A stretch of DNA of 5,935 nucleotides, taken from contig CAJLXE010000109.1 of assembly GCA_905210525.1 (NCBI GenBank), positions 1 to 5,935 of the forward strand. Reading direction: 5' to 3'. Shown here in pieces: positions 1-4,793 of this stretch (within the stretch, counting starts at the first letter, position 1; every line of letters starts with the position of its first letter). Both the position numbers and the translations under genes were made by a program. This DNA comes from an uncultured Clostridia bacterium. Lineage in GTDB: Bacteria > Bacillota > Clostridia > HGM11327. Under the pieces are notes generated by a model. It did no database searches and had not been told where the DNA came from. It saw only the letters and a list, made by a program, of their open reading frames with translations.

Positions 1-1140
1 CTGATGATATCGGGATATGACAGATATTTTCAGCTTGCACGTTGTTTCAGAGACGAGGACCTCAGAGCGGACAGACAGCCTGAGTTTACACAGATAGATA
101 TGGAAATGTCTTTTGTGGATATGGAAGACGTTATGACTCTGAACGAAGGACTTCTGAAGCACATATTCAAGAACACTCTCGGAATCGACATAAAAACGCC
201 GTTTTTGCGTATGAAATACAGCGAGGCTATGGAAAGATACGGTTCCGATAAACCAGATACGAGATTCGGACTTGAACTTTGCAATGTAAGCGATATTGTT
301 AAGGATTGCGGATTCAAAGTGTTTACGGACGCTGTTGCGGGCGGCGGCACTGTACGTGCAATTAATGCAAAGGGTGCTTCTTTCTCGCGTAAGGAGCTTG
401 ACGCACTCGGAGAGTTTGTAAAGACATATAATGCAAAGGGCTTGGCGTGGATAAACATAGGCGATGAAATAAAATCATCGTTTACAAAATTCCTTGCTCC
501 CGAAGTTACCGAGGCTCTTATCAAAAGACTCGGAGGAGAAAAGGGCGATGCGCTTTTGTTTGTTGCCGATGTAAAGCCGTCTGTTGTGTTCACGGCATTG
601 AGCGCACTCAGAATTGAATGCGGCAAGAAATTGAATCTTATTGACAGCAAAAAATTCAATTTCCTTTGGGTAACGGAATTTCCGATGTTTGAGTACAGCG
701 AAGAAGAGGGAAGACTCGTTGCAATGCACCATCCTTTTACGGCTCCGCTGGATGAAGATCTGCAATACCTTGAGACAGAACCCGAAAGAGTTCATGCGAA
801 AGCGTATGATATAGTTCTCAACGGAACGGAAATAGGCGGCGGAAGTATTCGTATTCACACAACGGAAGTTCAGGAAAGAATGCTTGAAGCGCTTAAGTTT
901 ACAAAAGAAGACGCATGGGAGCGTTTCGGTTTTCTGCTTGAAGCGCTTAAGTACGGTGCTCCGCCGCACGGTGGTCTTGCATACGGCCTTGACAGACTTG
1001 TTATGCACATAACGGGCGGAGATAACATAAGAGACTGCATTGCTTTCCCGAAGGTTCAGAATGCATCGGATCTTATGTCTGGTGCGCCTGATTTTGTGGA
1101 AGATAAGCAGCTTAAGGATCTTAAAATCAAAGTGGATTGA
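1..1140 (+). CDS. aspS: Aspartyl-tRNA synthetase, C-terminal part (5' end outside window)
   Basis: Class II aminoacyl-tRNA synthetase that charges tRNA-Asp with aspartate in the cytoplasm. The frame is open from base 1, so the ATG at 4 is internal. About 379 codons remain of a family that is usually near 590 residues, so the N-terminal anticodon-binding domain and motif 1 are missing. Visible parts are motif 2 (CFRDEDLRADRQPEFTQ, about 43-93), then a long bacterial-type GAD insertion (roughly 290-660), the active-site stretch TEFPMF near 673-690, MHHPFTAP at 724-747, EIGGGSIRIH at 829-858, and motif 3 PPHGGLAYGLDRL at 961-999 with the ATP-binding arginine. The gene ends in TGA, 2 nt before the tcdA ATG. 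The residues that separate discriminating from non-discriminating AspRS lie outside the window, so tRNA-Asn mischarging cannot be judged. Identity is clear. Confidence 0.97.
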   Translation: MMISGYDRYFQLARCFRDEDLRADRQPEFTQIDMEMSFVDMEDVMTLNEGLLKHIFKNTLGIDIKTPFLRMKYSEAMERYGSDKPDTRFGLELCNVSDIVKDCGFKVFTDAVAGGGTVRAINAKGASFSRKELDALGEFVKTYNAKGLAWINIGDEIKSSFTKFLAPEVTEALIKRLGGEKGDALLFVADVKPSVVFTALSALRIECGKKLNLIDSKKFNFLWVTEFPMFEYSEEEGRLVAMHHPFTAPLDEDLQYLETEPERVHAKAYDIVLNGTEIGGGSIRIHTTEVQERMLEALKFTKEDAWERFGFLLEALKYGAPPHGGLAYGLDRLVMHITGGDNIRDCIAFPKVQNASDLMSGAPDFVEDKQLKDLKIKVD

Positions 1141-1142
1141 TA

Positions 1143-1832
1143 ATGGATTTTTTACACAGAACGAGAATTTTATACGGAAACGATGCAGTAAAACGCTTTA
1201 CGGATGCGACGGTAGCCGTATTCGGAATAGGCGGTGTGGGAGGTCATGCTGCGGAATCGCTGGTTCGCTGCGGAATAGGCACGCTTATTGTTGCCGACAG
1301 GGATGTTGTTGAGATAACAAATATTAACAGACAGGCCGTGGCGGATACAGGAACAATAGGTATGGCAAAGGTGGATGTAATAGAAAGAAAGGCAAAGTCT
1401 GTAAATCCCGATATAAAGGTGATTAAATACAGGCACTCTTTTACGGACGATTTTGAAGAGGTGTTCGGCAGATACAGGGTTGACGCCGTGGCAGACTGCA
1501 TAGATGATGTAAATGCAAAAATTAATCTTATATGCTTTTGCAAAAAGAATAATATTCCCATTATTTCATCAATGGGAACAGCTTTGCGTAAGAGACCGGA
1601 TATGCTGGAAATAACGGATATTTATAAGACAGCATATGATCCTCTTGCAAGAGTGATGAGAAAAGAACTGAGAAGCAGAGACGTAAAGAATCTCACTGTT
1701 CTTTGTTCTAAGGAAGAACCTCTCAAACGAATGGGAGATACTCTCGGAAGCTGTGCTTTTGTGCCGGCGGCTGCGGGACTTTGTATTTCATCTGCCATAA
1801 TAAGGCATGTTGCCGGAGAAATTGTATTATGA
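1143..1832 (+). CDS. tcdA: tRNA threonylcarbamoyladenosine dehydratase (TcdA/CsdL, ThiF/E1-like)
   Basis: Cytoplasmic E1-like enzyme. In this family ATP is used to dehydrate t6A at position 37 of ANN-decoding tRNAs to the cyclic form ct6A. The 229-residue product shows the ThiF-type nucleotide-binding loop GIGGVGG (residues 28-34), the acidic ribose-binding D52 followed by D54, and the E1-family NINRQ (60-64). Further on come DCIDD and the TcdA-like stretch ITDIYKTAYDPLARVMR. No C-terminal extension is present, and the length is slightly shorter than the E. coli protein. I chose the ATG at 1143. A TTG at 1137 would overlap the aspS stop and add only two residues. The ribosome binding site is weak (GTGGA, 1132-1136), which is compatible with translational coupling to aspS 2 nt upstream. 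ThiF and MoeB are alternatives, but no sulfur-carrier gene is adjacent and the central motifs favour TcdA. Confidence 0.9.
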   Translation: MDFLHRTRILYGNDAVKRFTDATVAVFGIGGVGGHAAESLVRCGIGTLIVADRDVVEITNINRQAVADTGTIGMAKVDVIERKAKSVNPDIKVIKYRHSFTDDFEEVFGRYRVDAVADCIDDVNAKINLICFCKKNNIPIISSMGTALRKRPDMLEITDIYKTAYDPLARVMRKELRSRDVKNLTVLCSKEEPLKRMGDTLGSCAFVPAAAGLCISSAIIRHVAGEIVL

Positions 1833-1841
1833 TGCTGATGC

Positions 1842-1871
1842 TTTTGGGGACTTGTTGACAAGTCCCCAAAA
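1842..1871. repeat. Perfect 13-bp inverted repeat in convergent gap
   Basis: The arms are TTTTGGGGACTTG (1842-1854) and CAAGTCCCCAAAA (1859-1871), separated by the four-base loop TTGA. All 13 pairs are Watson-Crick. The element lies 9 bp after the tcdA stop and 53 bp beyond the stop of the minus-strand gene, exactly where a shared terminator would be expected. The T run is on the 5' side of the stem and the A run on the 3' side, so neither strand gives a run of U directly after the GC stem. It could stabilise 3' ends, act as an atypical terminator, be a dispersed palindromic repeat, or bind a protein. The structure is certain; its role is not. Confidence 0.85.
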
Positions 1872-1924
1872 TTATTACCGTTGATTTGCTGCGATATTTG
1901 CAGGAAAAGTCGAACGAAGATTAC

Positions 1925-2632
1925 TTATTTTTCTACCTGGCTGTTATAGAATGAGCTGCCCAACGATGAGTTATTGCTTATAACATCTTCCATTTGCGGC
2001 GGGAAAAGAGGAAGCGAGAAGAAATCATCGCAAGCTTCGTCTGCATATTCTTCGCAGGGCGGTATTTCACAGAATCCGAATGCAGGCACAAGCAGTTCTA
2101 CCATTGCGACTATTTTCAATATAATTGATATGCATATATCTGCAACGAGAACACAGCTTTCGCCGTTACAGTTTATCGAACCGGTAACGCTTACAGCGCC
2201 TACAACAGCTTCAAGATTGTAAGGAATTATTGAATCGTCGGGAACGTAAAGAATAACGTCTTTATGTACCGATGTGCTTCCCGTGGTTACATACTCAGTG
2301 CCCGTTGAGTCCGAATAGTGTATTTGCAACGGAATTATTACGTCTGCCTGCACTCTTGCGAAATTCGGTCTGTCCTGAAGTCTTGTGATAGAAACATTTT
2401 CAAGACCGCCTTGAGATGTTGAATTTCTGAGACTTATGAATGTGTACGGTGCTGAACCGCTCAGATTGGAGAGAGGTACGATGACATCTGTAAGGCTTTC
2501 CTGCTGGAGACAGGAATCATATACCTTGTTGACCTGTATGCAAACGCGTTCTGTAATACATTGTAAAGCTTCAAAATCGGCAAGTCCGGGACTTCTTTCG
2601 TTTCCCTTGTTCTTGTATGAGTAAAATGACAT
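1925..2632 (-). CDS. Uncharacterised cysteine-containing beta-rich protein, possibly sporulation-associated
   Basis: I cannot assign a function. The 235-residue product has no signal peptide. It can be read as a polar N-terminus (1-24), a first segment with C25, C31 and C41 (CIQVNKVYDSC), and a long alternating polar/hydrophobic region that looks beta-rich (about 45-155). A hydrophobic stretch (about 161-187) follows, carrying C155, C160, C167 and C188, and then an acidic tail with PPC, C201 and LPLFPPQ (190-213). Nine cysteines is high for a cytoplasmic protein of this size. From memory, similar proteins of Clostridia with a CIQV-KVYDSC start and an LLVP-G-C-IPPC end are annotated as hypothetical and sometimes compared with spore coat or SPOCS/DUF3794 proteins; this is recollection, not a search. 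The ATG is fixed by a perfect AGGAGG 8 nt upstream. The gene is monocistronic and divergent from the cyclophilin gene. The 161-187 segment is continuously hydrophobic enough that a membrane segment cannot be fully excluded. Confidence 0.85.
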   Translation of the reverse strand: MSFYSYKNKGNERSPGLADFEALQCITERVCIQVNKVYDSCLQQESLTDVIVPLSNLSGSAPYTFISLRNSTSQGGLENVSITRLQDRPNFARVQADVIIPLQIHYSDSTGTEYVTTGSTSVHKDVILYVPDDSIIPYNLEAVVGAVSVTGSINCNGESCVLVADICISIILKIVAMVELLVPAFGFCEIPPCEEYADEACDDFFSLPLFPPQMEDVISNNSSLGSSFYNSQVEK

Positions 2633-2640
2633 ATGTTAAT

Positions 2641-2646
2641 CCTCCT
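2641..2646 (-). promoter_or_regulatory. Ribosome binding site AGGAGG for the 235-aa protein gene
   Basis: CCTCCT on the plus strand reads AGGAGG on the minus strand, 8 nt before the ATG at 2632. The match is perfect and the spacing near ideal. It fixes the start codon and argues that this unusual protein is really translated. Confidence 0.9.
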
Positions 2647-2662
2647 ATAAATGGTGTCACTG

Positions 2663-2692
2663 CATAATATGATACAGAAATATAATTGTTAC
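2663..2692 (-). promoter_or_regulatory. Candidate promoter for the 235-aa protein gene (sigma-A or sigma-K-like)
   Basis: Read on the minus strand, GTAACA (2692-2687) is followed 17 nt later by TATTAT (2669-2664). This matches 4/6 and 5/6 of the sigma-A -35 and -10 boxes. The same bases also read AC, 16 nt, then CATATTATG (2671-2663), close to the Bacillus sigma-K pattern AC-N16-CATANNNTA with one mismatch at the last base. Either reading puts the RNA start near 2657, leaving a leader of about 25 nt that contains the AGGAGG. Sequence alone cannot decide between the two. Confidence 0.45.
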
Positions 2693-2712
2693 AGCGGTAA
2701 TTGATAAGGCTA

Positions 2713-2741
2713 TTGCAAAATTCGCAATTTTATTGTATTAT
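2713..2741 (+). promoter_or_regulatory. Candidate sigma-A promoter for the cyclophilin gene
   Basis: TTGCAA (2713-2718) and TATTAT (2736-2741) are separated by exactly 17 bp, matching 4/6 and 5/6 of the sigma-A consensus. The RNA start would fall near 2748, about 30 nt before the ATG. The spacer overlaps a small AT-rich inverted repeat, AAAATT-CGC-AATTTT (2717-2731), which could be an operator or chance in AT-rich sequence. Confidence 0.6.
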
Positions 2742-2767
2742 ATATAAAAGAGATTCAAATAAAGTAT

Positions 2768-2773
2768 GGAGGA
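2768..2773 (+). promoter_or_regulatory. Ribosome binding site GGAGGA for the cyclophilin gene
   Basis: GGAGGA lies 6 nt before the ATG at 2780. It is a strong site and supports the chosen start, which places a lysine-rich segment in front of the membrane anchor. Confidence 0.85.
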
Positions 2774-2779
2774 CTTATT

Positions 2780-3487
2780 ATGGGACAAGCATACAGAAAA
2801 TCAAAGTATGTTGAAGCGGAAAAGAAACAGAAGCGGAAAAAACTGTTTGTTATATGTATATCGAGTGTGGCATTGATTGCGGCGCTGACATTAATTATAT
2901 ATATGATTGCGGTAAATTCCGGGAAAATAGCGGAAGATAAGTATCCGGTTGCGACTATGGAGATAGAAGGCTACGGTACGGTAGAGATAACGCTTTATCC
3001 GAATGATGCGCCGAACACGGTGAGGAACTTCATTGAACTTGCAAATTCAGGATTTTATGACGGACAAATAATCAACAGAGTGTGCGAGAATTTTTGCATA
3101 CAGGCGGGTTCGCCGGACGGCACGGCATCGGGCGGCCCGGGTTACAGCATAAAGGGCGAGTTTAAATTGAACGGGTTCGGCAGAAATAAAATCAAACATG
3201 AAGCCGGAACAATATCAATGGCACGTGCACAGGAAAATGATACGGCAGGCTCACAGTTTTTCATATGTCCGGCTACAAATTCTTCCGTGAGCGCACTTGA
3301 CGGCAATTATGCGGCTTTCGGAAAGGTTACGTCCGGACTTGATATTATTGTGGAAATAAGCAATGTTGCTCATGACAGTTCTCTTTCAAGCGCGGGCGGC
3401 GGAAAACCTATTAAAGACATTGTTATAAAATCAATAACGGTAGATACAAAGGGTATTGAATATAAGGCGGCTGATAAAATAAAGTAA
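2780..3487 (+). CDS. Membrane-anchored cyclophilin-type peptidyl-prolyl cis-trans isomerase
   Basis: Catalyses cis-trans isomerisation of X-Pro bonds, here probably on proteins outside the membrane. The 235-residue product has a basic N-terminus (KKQKRKK, 15-21) and one membrane segment (about 22-45). The lack of a usable lipobox cysteine points to an uncleaved anchor rather than a lipoprotein. A cyclophilin domain follows (about 56-220). Matches to human CypA catalytic positions are R100, F105 and Q108 in INRVCENFCIQAG, then ISMARA (145-150), GSQFFIC (157-163) and LDGNYAAFGKV (173-183). The CypA tryptophan is replaced by A172 and its histidine by Y177, as is common in bacterial cyclophilins that bind cyclosporin poorly. 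The gene ends with tandem TAA codons. It appears monocistronic, with its own promoter and a strong hairpin about 100 bp downstream. The family assignment is firm; the physiological client proteins are unknown. Confidence 0.93.
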   Translation: MGQAYRKSKYVEAEKKQKRKKLFVICISSVALIAALTLIIYMIAVNSGKIAEDKYPVATMEIEGYGTVEITLYPNDAPNTVRNFIELANSGFYDGQIINRVCENFCIQAGSPDGTASGGPGYSIKGEFKLNGFGRNKIKHEAGTISMARAQENDTAGSQFFICPATNSSVSALDGNYAAFGKVTSGLDIIVEISNVAHDSSLSSAGGGKPIKDIVIKSITVDTKGIEYKAADKIK

Positions 3488-3500
3488 TAAGTTTGCAGGC

Positions 3501-3540
3501 GCTGTGCGGTAAGCAGAGAAGAATATTATCGGCTTACAGC
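3501..3540 (+). other. Weak bulged hairpin after the cyclophilin gene
   Basis: GCTG (3501-3504) and TAAGC (3510-3514) pair with GCTTA (3532-3536) and CAGC (3537-3540), with a five-base bulge and a 17-base loop. No T run follows, so it is not a terminator by itself. It could stabilise the mRNA 3' end or be chance. Confidence 0.3.
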
Positions 3541-3583
3541 AACAAAAATCCGTATTGTCGAATTGAAAAGAACAATTTTTTAG

Positions 3584-3669
3584 AAAAGACCGGCTGAGTA
3601 TGATATGCACTCCAAAAGTCAAACATTTTCGGAGGCGTATATCATTTTACTCGGTCGGTCTTTTTGTTA
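3584..3669. terminator. Long hairpin followed by T tract, likely bidirectional terminator
   Basis: The left arm (3584-3613) and right arm (3631-3664) pair almost throughout. AAAAGACCG pairs with CGGTCTTTT at the base, GAGTA with TACTC in the middle, and TGATAT with ATATCA above a TTT bulge on the right side. TCC/GGA closes the arm, and AAAA/TTTT can extend into the loop. The stem is followed by TTTTTGTT on the plus strand. On the minus strand the same stem runs out through TCTTTTCT, so it could also end the asnA transcript. Three positions pair as G-U only in the plus-strand RNA, suggesting that transcript is the main functional one. At about 80 nt it is larger than a typical terminator. Confidence 0.65.
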
Positions 3670-3706
3670 CTTTAAGTATTGCTTGATTTTGCATTGCCGA
3701 CAGTGC

Positions 3707-3733
3707 GGAAAAATCGAAATCCGTACTGTACGG
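3707..3733 (-). terminator. Weak candidate terminator just after asnA
   Basis: Immediately downstream of the asnA stop, the minus strand has CCGTA-CAG-TACGG (3733-3721), followed by ATTTCGATTTTT. The stem is only 5 bp with a three-base loop and the U run is interrupted, so it is marginal. The large hairpin farther downstream is the better candidate. Confidence 0.3.
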
Positions 3734-3737
3734 GGTA

Positions 3738-4748
3738 TTACAGCAGTGCGATGCCTGCTTTGCGGCAAGCATTTATTGTATCTTCGTCCCAAACGGAAAC
3801 CTGCACTTCACCTATGTGGGCTTTTTGCAGAAGCAGCATACAAAGACGGGATTGCCCTATGCCGCCGCCCATTGTAAGAGGCAGTTCGTTGTTAAGAAGC
3901 ATACGGTGAAATTCCAGAGTCCTGCGGTCGTCACAGCCTGATTTTTTAAGCTGAGAATCAAGAGATTCAGAATCAACTCTGATGCCCATGGAGGAGACCT
4001 CAAAAGCGCATCCCAGCGTGTCGTGCCAGAACATTATATCCCCATTGAGAGCCCAGTCATCATAATCGGGTGCTCTTCCGTCATGTTTGATTCCGGATTT
4101 GAGTGTATCGCCTATTTGCATGATAAACGCGGTTCTGTGTTCTTTAACGTATGCGTTTTCTCTTTCTTTTGGAGACATTTCGGGGTACATATCTTCAAGC
4201 TCCTGTGTGGTAACAAAGCTTACGTTGCTTGAAAGCTTTGTTGTGACGGCGGGATAGTTTTCTTTAATGCAATCGAGCGTGCGGCATATTGCACCCACTA
4301 TTTTATTGACTGTGTCCTTGAGATATTCAGTGTTGCGCATTTGTCTGTCAATTACTTTTTCCCAGTCCCATTGGTCAACGTAAACGGAATGAAGATTATC
4401 CATTTCCTCATCGCGGCGTATAGCGTTCATATCTGTATATATGCCTTCACCAACGCTGAAATTATATTTGTAAAGAGCCATACGTTTCCACTTTGCGAGC
4501 GAATGTACGACTTCCGCGACAGCACCGTTTTCCGCAATGTCAAATGAAACGGGGCGTTCGGTGCCGTTAAGGTTGTCGTTGAGACCTGTTTTTGGTTCTA
4601 CAAACAAAGGCGCCGAAACACGTTTGAGGTTGAGTGCCGATGACAGTTCTTTTTCAAACGTGTGCTTGAGAAGTCCTATTGCCGTCTGTGTTTCATATAT
4701 GCTTAATACCGATTTATAATTACCTTTCGGCTGAATAAATTTGCTCAT
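3738..4748 (-). CDS. asnA: Aspartate-ammonia ligase (asparagine synthetase A)
   Basis: Converts aspartate, ammonia and ATP to asparagine, AMP and pyrophosphate in the cytoplasm. The fold is related to class II AspRS/AsnRS. The 336-residue product is close to the E. coli length of about 330. Family segments run in order: GLNDNLNGTERPVSF (55-69, with D58 aligning to the catalytic aspartate of the E. coli enzyme), EVVHSLAKWKR (79-89), FSVGEGIYTDMNAIRRDE (97-114), LHSVYVDQWDWE (119-130), HDGRAPDYDDW, the substrate-binding SSMGIRVD, and GGGIGQSR (294-301) as the class II motif 3. The short segment between DYDDW and LNGDI is about ten residues shorter than in E. coli, with no catalytic loss visible. 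The ATG has a weak ribosome site (AGGGA, 8 nt away). The gene lies 45 nt downstream of the isocitrate-dehydrogenase-like gene on the same strand, with no terminator or promoter visible between them, so co-transcription is likely. Confidence 0.96.
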   Translation of the reverse strand: MSKFIQPKGNYKSVLSIYETQTAIGLLKHTFEKELSSALNLKRVSAPLFVEPKTGLNDNLNGTERPVSFDIAENGAVAEVVHSLAKWKRMALYKYNFSVGEGIYTDMNAIRRDEEMDNLHSVYVDQWDWEKVIDRQMRNTEYLKDTVNKIVGAICRTLDCIKENYPAVTTKLSSNVSFVTTQELEDMYPEMSPKERENAYVKEHRTAFIMQIGDTLKSGIKHDGRAPDYDDWALNGDIMFWHDTLGCAFEVSSMGIRVDSESLDSQLKKSGCDDRRTLEFHRMLLNNELPLTMGGGIGQSRLCMLLLQKAHIGEVQVSVWDEDTINACRKAGIALL

Positions 4749-4793
4749 AATAAATTTCCCTGATTGATTTTTAATTTGATTTGCCTGTGCGGA

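Noticed and set aside
30..659. 209-codon open frame on the minus strand antisense to aspS
   Set aside because: It is a shadow of the synthetase frame, with serine-rich low-information composition and no recognisable domain.
881..952. Exact 18-nt direct repeat (881-898 and 935-952) inside aspS, encoding LEALK twice
   Set aside because: Both copies are in frame and 54 nt apart, and at least the second falls in a conserved synthetase segment (FGFLLEALKYG). Shared codon use explains the identity better than a duplication.
1137..1142. TTG at 1137 as the tcdA start
   Set aside because: It would add only two residues before an ATG that aligns better with the family N-terminus; no ribosome-site spacing favours it.
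3488..3737. Possible tRNA or known riboswitch in the 250-bp convergent gap
   Set aside because: I found no cloverleaf, TTCRA T-loop signature or recognised riboswitch core; only hairpins are supported.
3605..3909. Small plus-strand open frames spanning the intergenic hairpin and the asnA 3' end
   Set aside because: They start inside the hairpin and run antisense through conserved asnA codons. They are not convincing as proteins.
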